From an uncultured Thermoproteales archaeon (GTDB taxonomy: Archaea > Thermoproteota > Thermoprotei > Thermoproteales > Thermoproteaceae): a stretch of DNA of 64,000 bases. The notes under the pieces are model-generated. The model was not told where the DNA came from and searched no databases. It saw only the letters and a program-made list of their open reading frames with translations. The stretch is from assembly GCA_938027595.1 (NCBI GenBank), contig CALJAK010000001.1, positions 1 through 64,000 of the forward strand. The letters run 5' to 3'. The position numbers were made by a program, and so were the translations under genes. Positions 44,545-52,585 of the stretch are shown in pieces; position 1 is the first letter of the stretch, and the number at the start of each line of letters is the position of its first letter.

Positions 44545-45036
44545 CTACGTCTCGGAGTTGGCGCTTTGGCTTAATTGTGTAGATGGCGCCTTTCTCTTGT
44601 ACACGACGACGGCGCTGGCGGTTAACATAGCCATGCCCACTATCGCCACTAGGGCTAGGTACGTCGGTACGGCTTCCAGCGTTTCCAGCATGTTGCGACT
44701 TGCTTCAACCACGTCGCGCAAGTCCCGTAGCCAGCTGACTGCCGTCGGCACATAACTTAGATATCGACCTACATCCTGGACGCCAATTATCCAGCCGTAT
44801 TTCTGTATTAAATCAGCTATTTTCTGCACCGTGGGCGATATTTTTTCCAACCCGCTTATTACTTTTGCATATTGTTCCGAGTGCGTCACTCGGTAAACCG
44901 CCTCAATTTTTGTTTTGTACTCCACAAGCGCAGGTTGGTACTGCAGATACACAACAAACCCCAACGCAGCCATGACAACAAACGCCACACCGAACCCCAT
45001 TAGGAAACCTCCCAAAGTGCTCACGCATTTTCCCAA
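44545..45036 (-). CDS. Membrane protein with two helices around a helical domain, unknown
   Basis: About 163 residues. N-terminal membrane helix (FLMGFGVAFVVMAALGFVVYL, residues about 11-31), a helical extracytoplasmic domain of about 85 residues (LEKISPTVQKIADLIQKYG, LRDLRDVVEASRNMLETLEA), and a C-terminal helix (YLALVAIVGMAMLTASAVVVY, residues about 126-146), then a short polar tail. TATA-like CGTATTTAAGG is about 26 bp before the ATG. No known family; possibly a surface or division-associated protein. Confidence 0.65.
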   Translation of the reverse strand: MGKCVSTLGGFLMGFGVAFVVMAALGFVVYLQYQPALVEYKTKIEAVYRVTHSEQYAKVISGLEKISPTVQKIADLIQKYGWIIGVQDVGRYLSYVPTAVSWLRDLRDVVEASRNMLETLEAVPTYLALVAIVGMAMLTASAVVVYKRKAPSTQLSQSANSET

Positions 45037-45130
45037 GTGTTACCTTAAATACGTTACAATTCCAAACGGGACACTCTCGGTAGCACGAACACCGTTTCAT
45101 TGAAGCGTTCGCCTACGCCCTGACACACAG

Positions 45131-45291
45131 CTTTCAATCCTCTTTTTGATATCAAGCTCAACCGCGCTGCCGCTACTAGACCTCCGCGGACACGTATCTT
45201 TCAATCCTCTCTTTGAGATTCTCGTAACACTGTTGAGGAAACCAAGCACTGCAGCCGCGGTAAAGTGCTTTCAATCCCCCTCTTGAGATTC
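45131..45291 (-). CRISPR. CRISPR array 1, three repeats, minus orientation
   Basis: Repeats of 23-24 bp at 45268-45291, 45198-45221 and 45131-45153; in minus sense the middle one starts GAATCTCAAAGAG and ends AGGATTGAAAG. Spacers 45222-45267 (46 bp) and 45154-45197 (44 bp). The terminal repeat (45131) is degenerate (GATATC start), so the leader lies at the 45291 side, facing cas6. The leader-proximal repeat also differs (AAGAGGGGG). Divergence in all but one repeat suggests a small, ageing array. Confidence 0.92.
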
Positions 45292-45376
45292 TGTGGCAAA
45301 AGTAGTGAACAACATTAAAGCGCAAAAATTGTAGACGAAGCTAGAAAAATTTATAAACGGGAATAGCATGATATAG

Positions 45377-45572
45377 TCTATAGACGAAGTTCCGCCGTCG
45401 ATTAGGCGTTTACTCGATCCGACCCCTAAGGATAAGTGGGCGCTGGGCGTACGTGCTCTTCGGCGGTGATTACTATAAAATAGTGCGTGAATTTACTCAC
45501 CTACTCAACAACAACGAGGGGGTTGGGAAAATCTGCGAACAGGAGAAGGTCGCCAAAGTTTTGACCGAGTGA
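45377..45572 (+). pseudogene. Frameshifted gene remnant between array 1 and cas6
   Basis: Two reading frames look like one decayed gene: IDEVPPSIRRLLDPTPKDKW (ending at TGA 45467-45469) and, one frame over, VLFGGDYYKIVREFTHLLNN up to TGA 45570-45572. The switch lies at about 45430-45465. No start codon is left upstream because a TAG precedes the first part. Not recognised; it may be a remnant of a CRISPR-associated or accessory gene. Confidence 0.4.
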
Positions 45573-45582
45573 CGTTAGCGCC

Positions 45583-46353
45583 GTGGTTGTTTTAGTTAGA
45601 GTGGCTTTTAGAGTGTCCAACGCTGTGGTTTTTTCCGGCTTCAGCGGCACTGTGGCTGAATCTCTCGTGGTGAGCATATTGGGCTCTGATTTGCACGACG
45701 CCACTCTTAAGCCTGTGTCAGTCACGCCTTTCTTCCTAAACGGCAAGCCTGTTTTAGACAAAGCGGCGGTGCCGCCCGGCGGGAGGTTGGAATTTCGAGT
45801 GGGCATGGCGTATTCCAGCCTGGCGGAGAAGCCTCTGCAAGAGCTGCCGGGCGTTAAGCTATTCGGCGTTGGGATAGATTTGGAAGAAGTAGAAGTTAGA
45901 CACGTGTTAGAAGAACCCCCGCCGGACGTCCAGTGTTTCAAAATAAATTTCTTAACCCCAACCAGGTTCTCAACCCCGGCATTTTACAAGAGGAAAAACG
46001 CCGTTTTTGACTTCCTCCCGAGACCCCTCTCGCTTTTCAAATCCGCAGTGAAACACGGAAGGGGGCTGGGTTTGGTGAAGCTAGGCGCACCCTTCCTGAA
46101 GTGGATTTATACATACGTAGCGCTGACAGACTTCGGATGTATCAGCAAGTCTTGCGTCAAAACAGTGAAACTACCCGGCGGGGGCATAGCCAGAGGGTTC
46201 GTGGGGTGGGGCTTATACAAATCCTTCAACAAGCGGAGAGTTAGAAACATGTGGACAGTGCTAAAACTCATGGAAGTCTTCAACGTAGGCACAGGCCGGG
46301 GAATGGGCCTGGGAGTTGTGAAAATAACCCCCATCCAATGCGCTAATTCATAA
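45583..46353 (+). CDS. cas6: CRISPR pre-crRNA endoribonuclease Cas6
   Basis: Cuts the CRISPR transcript within repeats to make crRNAs. About 256 residues. Two ferredoxin-like (RAMP) halves; N-terminal strand VRVAFRVSNAVVFSGF; the C-terminal glycine-rich loop VGTGRGMGLGVVKI is the Cas6/RAMP signature that touches the RNA; FINFLTPTRF-type middle motif (KINFLTPTRFSTPAFYKRK) is typical. Start is a GTG. The gene stands alone: no effector or adaptation genes occur in the window. Two CRISPR arrays flank it with leaders pointing inward. Confidence 0.85.
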   Translation: MVVLVRVAFRVSNAVVFSGFSGTVAESLVVSILGSDLHDATLKPVSVTPFFLNGKPVLDKAAVPPGGRLEFRVGMAYSSLAEKPLQELPGVKLFGVGIDLEEVEVRHVLEEPPPDVQCFKINFLTPTRFSTPAFYKRKNAVFDFLPRPLSLFKSAVKHGRGLGLVKLGAPFLKWIYTYVALTDFGCISKSCVKTVKLPGGGIARGFVGWGLYKSFNKRRVRNMWTVLKLMEVFNVGTGRGMGLGVVKITPIQCANS

Positions 46354-46423
46354 CACCATCACTTCTCCCAAACCACCCAACATCCACACAACAATCCGAA
46401 AAACTCTAAGACTCCATTTTAAT

Positions 46424-46461
46424 ATTACGTTAACGTAATTTTTAAATGTAATTGTACATTT
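46424..46461. promoter_or_regulatory. Two adjacent palindromes at the head of the CRISPR leader
   Basis: ATTACGTTAACGTAAT (46424-46439) is a perfect 16-bp palindrome. Five bases later AAATGTA (46444-46450) and TACATTT (46455-46461) form a second inverted repeat with a 4-base gap. Both lie between cas6 and array 2, at the far end of the leader, and look like binding sites for a dimeric regulator such as a CRISPR-leader-binding protein. Confidence 0.5.
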
Positions 46462-46687
46462 GTCAAATTAACTCGCTCTCTCAAAGCGTTTATAAAACGT
46501 CGTGCAACTTTAGCCAGAGCGCAAACGCCGAAGTCGAAATATGCGCCGTTGGACACAAAAAGATAAAAAAGTGCGCCCTCAACAATTGGAAAAAACTCGA
46601 AAGAAAAATGAAACAGTTGCACACGAAAATCGCCAAAATAAATCCGAAAAATTTAAAAACTAGAGAAACAAAACACCAGAAACCCCA
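46462..46687 (+). other. Leader region of CRISPR array 2
   Basis: About 230 bp, A-rich and gene-free, between the palindromes and the first repeat. It contains TATA-like TTTATAAAA near 46491 and AATTTAAAAAC near 46658, the latter about 30 bp before the first repeat and so the likely promoter for the array. Reading frames here contain no recognisable protein. Confidence 0.6.
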
Positions 46688-46897
46688 GAATCTCAAAGAG
46701 AGGATTGAAAGGTCATATGATACCGAGCTTAGATGCGGTGAAAGACGGAGTGGGAATCTCAAAGAGAGGATTGAAAGCACACGTATATCGCCGAGTTCAC
46801 ACATTGCCTTTGTAGCGCCTCGAATCCCAAAGAGAGGATTGAAAGTGCTTATCGCTTCTCAACTCACGCTTCAGAATCTCAAGGAGAGGATTGAAAG
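46688..46897 (+). CRISPR. CRISPR array 2, four repeats, plus orientation
   Basis: 24-bp repeats at 46688-46711, 46754-46777, 46822-46845 and 46874-46897, starting GAATCTCAAAGAG and ending AGGATTGAAAG; repeats 3 and 4 have single changes (CCC and AAGGAG). Spacers: 42, 44 and 28 bp; the last is unusually short. Leader at the 46688 side, facing cas6. The same repeat type as array 1, so one Cas6 can serve both. Confidence 0.93.
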
Positions 46898-47624
46898 CGT
46901 GGCAGCATGGACATATCTCAATCTCTGTCACCAGCTATCTTCCCGGCGGTGGAGCATTCGCCGGGGTGGCGGTGTTAACATTGTTAATGGCGTTGCGGTT
47001 TTATCCCCTCGGCGTGTTTCTATGTCGTGTTAGGACCCCCGGGCTAACACGCTTTTATCCCAAAGGTTAAAAGAGAGCGCCGAAAGAAGAGAAAGCGGCA
47101 GTTTGGCGTATTCAGCGTAGATGTGCGCGGAGAAAAACGCCGAATCCGCCGGCTTGGCAAACCCGCGCCTTGGGCCACTCTTTTTTTGTGCCGCTTTGGG
47201 GATTCAACCCCCCGTGGTCGTTGTGTTTAATAGGCGGCAAGGGGGGACCCCCGGCACTAGGGAGGACGCCGCTTGGGTTGTTTCAAGCGGTTGTCTTTCC
47301 TGGGGTTTGCCGCTCAAACGCCAGCCCCAGCGGCGACGGAGGGCGTCATGCGGCTGTCAGCACGACCCCGTTAGGGGAGTCTCCGGTCAGTGGCGTCGAT
47401 CGCTAACGCCGCCTATCGTCGCCTCTGTCGGCGGAGGTGGCGTCTCTTTCATTTTCTAGTGTTCCCACCTGGGCGGTGAGATGTTGTAGGGCATCTGAAA
47501 TTGTTTTTAAAGGGAGTCCATCATGGCTTTTTACATAGCTAGGGGTTTCTTGAAGGCGACTTGCAATTTTGCTTGGAAAAAATTCAGTGGGCAAAAGACT
47601 TATTTTTTTCTAAATTTTAGATGT
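46898..47624. other. 727-bp stretch without a credible gene
   Basis: After array 2. It holds a strong hairpin, CGTGTTAG (47026-47033) with CTAACACG (47044-47051) around a C/G-rich 10-base loop; a nested hairpin CTGGG/CCCAG with GTTTG/CAAAC inside at about 47301-47331; and a short minus-strand frame 47403-47594 (ending ALQHLTAQVGTLENERDATS) that might be a coiled-coil remnant. Base composition alternates between GC-rich and A/T-rich blocks, as expected of decayed or horizontally exchanged DNA. Confidence 0.5.
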
Positions 47625-48539
47625 ATGAACAAGTCAGCACTAGCGGCGATGATATTTCTAGTGATATCTCTAGCGGCGGCTCTGGTGGTTATTGTGCTGC
47701 AATATACCGACTTGTCGTCGCGGTATGCAGAGTTGTCGAGAAAACATGCAGACTTGTCAGCTCGATATGACAATTTGTAAAACGCATACCTCAAGACGCT
47801 AGATGATTTGAATAAAACCAGACTGCGGTATGTAGAGTTGTCGAGAAAATACGAAACTATTAAGTTGACATATGAAGAGTGGATGAATTACTACCTCTCG
47901 TTTCTATATTTATCGGAATCTTTCCAGAGGGTTCTCAACGACGATGAAATACAGAAGCTCGTGCCCCTCGTGCGGAACATAACTACAAACCCCTACGACC
48001 CCCGGACGAGCGAGTTTGAGCTATATCGATACGTGAGGAATAACATCCAGTATACGCCAGATGTATACGTGCCGATACCGCCGACATTTTGGGAGCTCGA
48101 AAACGGAATCTTCACACGTGAGCTCTGGCAACAAACAGTGCAAGCCCCGAGCGAGACGCTTGAGAGAAAAGCTGGCGACTGTGAAGACCAAGCGATATTG
48201 CTATACGCCATGATTAAAGCGTGGCAGAGATATATCCACGGCAAGGAATACGTCCTCTGGCTTATGTACATAAAGTTTAACGACGGCAGTGCTCACCTCG
48301 CGGTGGCCTTCCCTGTAGAGGGCGGTTACATGGCTATATTGGACCCCGCTGGTGCTTACTACACGGGAAGACCCGGCAGGTTTAGACGTGAAGATCCGCT
48401 TATGGAGTTAAGGAGATATTCAGACTGGTGGTCTGACCACGGGGGGATAAAGAAGATAGCGATCTATGACCCAACTACAGGCGAGAAGCTAGTCGAGGGA
48501 GATATTAACACAGTGGCGCAGTTTATCAAAAGATATTAA
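47625..48539 (+). pseudogene. Transglutaminase-like membrane-anchored protein interrupted by one stop codon
   Basis: Reads as one 304-codon gene with a TAA at 47778-47780 (codon 52). Before it: membrane anchor (MIFLVISLAAALVVIVLQY) and repeats DLSSRYAEL, DLSARYDNL; after it the same coiled-coil style continues (RLRYVELSRKYET) in the same frame. The transglutaminase core has Cys near 186 in KAGDCEDQAILL, His near 224 in AHLAVAF and Asp near 240 in LDPAG, so the catalytic triad is intact. A TAT to TAA change would explain it. A second start at 47808-type codons could still yield a soluble enzyme. Confidence 0.7.
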
Positions 48540-49138
48540 ATCTTTTTCCCACGGCTCTCCATCTCGCCCCCGTACATCGCCAGCTGCTGCCTGCTGACCG
48601 TCTTAAAAGTTCTGGCCGCCGTGAGGGCGTGAGTTCGCGGTGGTGTGTTGGAGTTGCCCGCCGTCGCGCTCGACCCATCACGCCACCGAGTTGACAACGA
48701 TGTTGTTCAACGTAGATGTCCCCAGGCGGGGGGCGGATTTGCGTAAAGAATTTAGGGACCCATGGGGATGTTGGTGTTGTATACGCCCGGCGTAAAGGCG
48801 AGTTTTCAGTTTCCCGTGTGGCTCCGCAGAGTTGACATCTTCGCCTTAGCTACTTCCGACTTTAAAAGTTCTCCGCTGTCTGGGGCTGGCGTGAATCTCT
48901 CCTCGTCTTTTCGCCACGATGCGGTAGAGTTGTGGACGGCAGTTAGACGCCGCCGCGTGGCTCCTCCATGTGACGTGTGTTGACAGACGTGTGAGTTCTC
49001 TCACTCGCGTCGGGCCGACGTTTGCAGCGCCGAAGTTGAGAGTTCTGTGTGGCTGTATGCTGAAATCTGCTGCGCTTTGTCTGTTGTTATTGTTGTGTCG
49101 CGCTGAGAACACGCCGCGTGTTTAACGGTGTCTCTTTT
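48540..49138. other. 599-bp stretch without a credible gene
   Basis: Between the broken transglutaminase-like gene and the broken acetyl-CoA synthetase. I see a bulged hairpin GTTGACAAC/GTTGTTCAAC (48690-48711) and a repeated TTAAAAGTTCT (near 48604 and 48861), but no reading frame with family features and no RNA gene I recognise. Likely remnant DNA. Confidence 0.45.
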
Positions 49139-51050
49139 ATGAAAAGAGATAAATACAGTATGGAGTTGTTTAAAGAGCTTTGGCGTAGTGAAAGAGATAG
49201 TCCCGAGAAGTTTTGGGATAGACGTGCGGAGGAGGCTGTGGTGGATATATATTGGTTTAGGAAATGGGATAGGGTCTTTGAGTGGAGTTTTCCCAAATTT
49301 ACTTGGTTTAGGGGTGGGAAGACTAATGTGGCTTACAACTGTCTAGACTATAAGTTGGAGAGGTTTGCTTCTAAACCTGCTTACATATACGAAAATCCAG
49401 AACTGGGGGTGAGGCGCGTGGTTACATATCGCGAGTTTTATGAAATTGTTAAACAATACGCAGCGGCGCTCCGTGGACTTGGCGTGGGGAGGGGAGATAG
49501 AATTATGCTATATTTGCCGAATTCCATCGAGGCCGCCGCTTTGATATTAGCCGCGGCTAGAATCGGCGCAATTTCTGTCACTGTATTCGCTGGCTTTTCG
49601 CCGAGAGCTGTGGCGGATAGGATTGAACTCACTACGCCCAAGTTGATCTTTACGCAAGACGTCTCTATGCGGAGGGGGAGAGCGGTACCGCTTAAGGAAA
49701 ACGTAGACGCCGCTTTATCTCTAACAAACCACAACGCTAGGGTAGTTGTGAAGAAGACGAAATCCGATGTGGAACTCGGCGAGAGAGATATGACGTTGGA
49801 GGAATTCCTCAAAGAAGGACAGGGGGAAAGCGGTGATTATGTAGAAGTAGACGCTGCGGACCCCCATCTTCATCATGCCCACCTCCGGCACTACTGCAAA
49901 ACCCAAGCCCGTCGTACACGTCTTCGGCGGGTATCAAATATGGAATTACTACGCCGCTAAGTGGGTGTACGGCCTTAATCACAACGACGTTGTTTTCAAC
50001 ACGTCTGACGTTGGGTGGATCGTGGGGCAGAGTTACATCGTCTTTGGTCCATTGTTGGCGGGGGCGACGGCTATATTGTACGACGGAGCTCCGGACTACC
50101 CCAAGCTTGGCGTTTGGTGGGAAGTGGCGTCTAGAAACAAAGCCACGTTGAAATGGACGTCCCCCACCGGCGCGCGTATTATGAGGAAAATCGGCGCCGA
50201 GGCGGCTAGAGAACACGACCTTTCTACAGTGAAGCGGGTGGTTTGCGCCGGAGAGGTGTTGAACCCAGAAGTTTGGCAGTGGCTATATGACCTCTTTGAT
50301 AGAGAGATTCCGGTGATAGACCACATGTGGCAGACGGAGACGACTGGCCCCATATTTGGTTATCCATACGGCATGTTGGGAGACGAAGTAAAGAAATATA
50401 TAAAGCCAGGCTCCGCCGGCCTCCCCCTACCGGGGGTGGAGCCGGTGATATTAGACGAGGGGGGCAGAGAGTTGGGCCCGGGCGAAAAGGGCGTGTTACA
50501 CCTAAGGCGCCCCTTCCCCGGCCTCACGCCAACTCTGTGGGATAGTTTCGAGAGATATGTACAATCCTACTGGGCTCGGGGGATGTACAACACGGGCGAT
50601 TCGGCATATATAGACCAAGACGGTTACGTTTGGTTCGCCGGCAGGGCAGATGAAGTGTTAAAAATCGCTGGGCATAGAATAGGCACTATAGAGATAGAAA
50701 ACGCCTTAGTTAGCCACCCCGCTGTGGCTGAAGCTGGAGTTTGTGGAGTACCCGACGAAATCCGCGGCGAAGTAATCGCGGCTTTTGTAGTACTCAAACC
50801 TGGACACGCGCCGAGTGAACAACTCAAGAAAGAGTTGATAGAACACGTGAGAAAGACTTTCGGCCCCATAGCAGTTTTCAAAGACATACAATTCGTCAAC
50901 ATGCTCCCCAAGACTAGAAGTGGCAAAATAATGAGGAGAGTTATGAAGAGGCTATTCCTGGGACAAGAATTAGGCGATCTCTCCACGCTGGAGGAAGAAG
51001 CTTCAATAGAAGAAATAAGACAAGCAGTAGAGAAGATAAAAATCAGTTGA
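49139..51050 (+). pseudogene. acs: Acetyl-CoA synthetase-type AMP-forming ligase with a frameshift
   Basis: Activates acetate or another short acid to its CoA ester. The first part (ATG 49139) runs RDSPEKFWDRRAEEAVVDIYW, NVAYNCLDYKLERFASKPAYIYE, VTYREFYEIVKQYAAALRGLGV up to VEVDAADP. There the frame breaks at a run of five C at 49861-49865; removing one C joins it to IFIMPTSGTTAKPKPVVHVFGGY, the ATP motif (usual TSGTTGKPKG). The second part is complete: WQTETTGP, YNTGDSAYIDQDGYVWFAGRADEVLKIAGHRIG and the catalytic Lys in PKTRSGKIMRR. Real mutation, phase-variable run or sequencing error are all possible. Confidence 0.88.
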
Positions 51051-51143
51051 TTTTCTCACAGGAAATTCTGTGGTGTAAACTCGTGGTTGTGTAATGCAGT
51101 ATTGAGAAATAGGAGGGGTTTGATTGGTGGTTAATGGATGGGG

Positions 51144-51716
51144 TTATCCGTGCGGCGTTTGGTCTATGTGTACCTCGTACGTGGCTAGTAACATTTTTCC
51201 ATTTACTACATGTGGATGGTCTTGGTACAAGCGCCCGTCTATCACTAACCTAACGCCAATTATTTTACACTGTCCGGGTTGCACCACTGTGGATACGGGT
51301 CCGGGCACCACGTTTCCGTAGTCAACGCCAACGTATTGGCTTGGGTTATCTGCCCAGAACACTTGGAAGCTTCTGATGTATTGTGTGTATGGCCCAGTCA
51401 ACATGCCTATGTATCTCAACTCTAGCGTCATTGTCTTGTCGTATTTGTTACATACGCGGAGCACGTCGTCGTAGGTAGTGGGGTCGCCGACTGGAGCGAC
51501 CACCGAGATTCTAGTGATGTTGTAACCAGTGTTGGGGTCTATGTAGCTAGATACGTTTATGAATGGCGTTTTGGCATCTTCGCCGGCGTATTTCACTACT
51601 TGTGGTTTGATTGCGTAGACGTCCCAATACGTGATGTTTGTGAACGTCACTGTGGCGATTGCCAACGCAGCTATCGCCATTGTCGCCAAGACTAGTGGTG
51701 TCTCTCTCCTCGCCAC
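51144..51716 (-). CDS. Exported or membrane-anchored protein, unknown
   Basis: About 190 residues. N-terminal hydrophobic helix PLVLATMAIAALAIATVTF (residues about 6-25) without a clear cleavage site, then a beta-rich extracytoplasmic domain (ITRISVVAPVGDPTTYDD, VSTVVQPGQCKIIGVRLVID) with two cysteines about 75 residues apart that could form a disulfide. GTG start; TATA-like TATATATATAC is about 26 bp upstream, inside the end of the neighbouring gene. Possibly a cell-surface protein. Confidence 0.65.
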   Translation of the reverse strand: MARRETPLVLATMAIAALAIATVTFTNITYWDVYAIKPQVVKYAGEDAKTPFINVSSYIDPNTGYNITRISVVAPVGDPTTYDDVLRVCNKYDKTMTLELRYIGMLTGPYTQYIRSFQVFWADNPSQYVGVDYGNVVPGPVSTVVQPGQCKIIGVRLVIDGRLYQDHPHVVNGKMLLATYEVHIDQTPHG

Positions 51717-51731
51717 GTGGACTCTCTACAG

Positions 51732-52559
51732 CTACGTATATATATACTGCGTTGTGGTGTTTCGAGGGGGTTTCTCTGCCGTCGATATGTACCTCTCTAT
51801 CTCTCTGGCGTGTGGGAGGACTTCGCTTTTTTCTATCTTTTTCTCTAGATATCTATAGAGTTGTGGCCATAGCTTAATTACGTACTTCATCCACCCACCT
51901 CTGCGTAGAGGCACTGCGTTGATGTACAACGGCGATTGGTTGTACTCCACGTAGGGCGGTGGGTAGGCATAGAAATCTATGTCTCTAGGCTGTTCTCCAA
52001 CCCACGTGAGGCCCCACACGCCGGACATTGTGAATCCCCAGGGGGGAGTGGTTATGGTTACGTCCATTCCCACAACCCACGCCGTCCAAATAACGCCTTT
52101 GTTGTACCTAACGCCGATGCCCTCGACTAACTGTTCCCGGCTTTTGGCGGCGCAGTTGTGCACTTCTCTAGCCACCTCCAGCGCTCTCTCTGCGTCTCCG
52201 TGTTGGAGGTAGAGAGGTAGGTAGAAGTCTGTCACTAACGGCTCTCCGGGTTTCGCCAAGAGGCCGAGACACCCCCTGTCCACTGCGGTTTTGAAATAAG
52301 CCTGCACGTTGCCTAGGATGGGTAACATTCTGCCGCGTAGGTAGTCTAACTGCGGCGGTAGTCTGTGTGGGGGTTCTGGAGCTTGACTCTCTCTATCGAA
52401 AATCCAAGGCTCTTCCACGTAGTAAACCCCCCGCTCTCCGGACAGATACTTCTCGTACAGAGTCATGTAGTCCAGCGCTACGTATCTACATCTCAAGAGA
52501 TACGCCAGCGGTTTTAGAAATTGGGCGTGGTACCCCTCTCTTCCGTATAGGACACACAT
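51732..52559 (-). CDS. Unknown protein rich in aromatic residues
   Basis: About 275 residues. Not recognised. Many Tyr, Trp and Pro residues (WIFDRESQAPEPPHRLPPQLDYL; DIDFYAYPPPYVEYN), no membrane helix and no signal peptide. Repeated helix pairs in the middle (FYLPLYLQHGDAERALEVAREVHN) resemble a tetratricopeptide-like element. Its last codons serve as the promoter of the exported-protein gene. Divergent from the TrpE-like gene with a 26-bp spacer. Confidence 0.6.
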   Translation of the reverse strand: MCVLYGREGYHAQFLKPLAYLLRCRYVALDYMTLYEKYLSGERGVYYVEEPWIFDRESQAPEPPHRLPPQLDYLRGRMLPILGNVQAYFKTAVDRGCLGLLAKPGEPLVTDFYLPLYLQHGDAERALEVAREVHNCAAKSREQLVEGIGVRYNKGVIWTAWVVGMDVTITTPPWGFTMSGVWGLTWVGEQPRDIDFYAYPPPYVEYNQSPLYINAVPLRRGGWMKYVIKLWPQLYRYLEKKIEKSEVLPHAREIERYISTAEKPPRNTTTQYIYT

Positions 52560-52585
52560 ATCTTTAACTCTGCCACTTTTTAAAT

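Noticed and set aside
46452-47033. 193-codon frame through CRISPR leader and array 2
   Set aside because: It translates the repeats themselves and so is an artefact of the array.
47162-47180. 15-base identity to the D-arm region of tRNA-Ser, suggesting an attachment-site remnant
   Set aside because: A 15-base match between two places in 64 kb of GC-biased DNA is not unexpected, the anticodon and acceptor parts are absent, and a T-arm-like piece nearby is in the wrong order.
47121-47459. 112-codon plus-strand frame in the empty stretch
   Set aside because: Low-complexity, no family features, no promoter at the right distance, and composition unlike coding neighbours.
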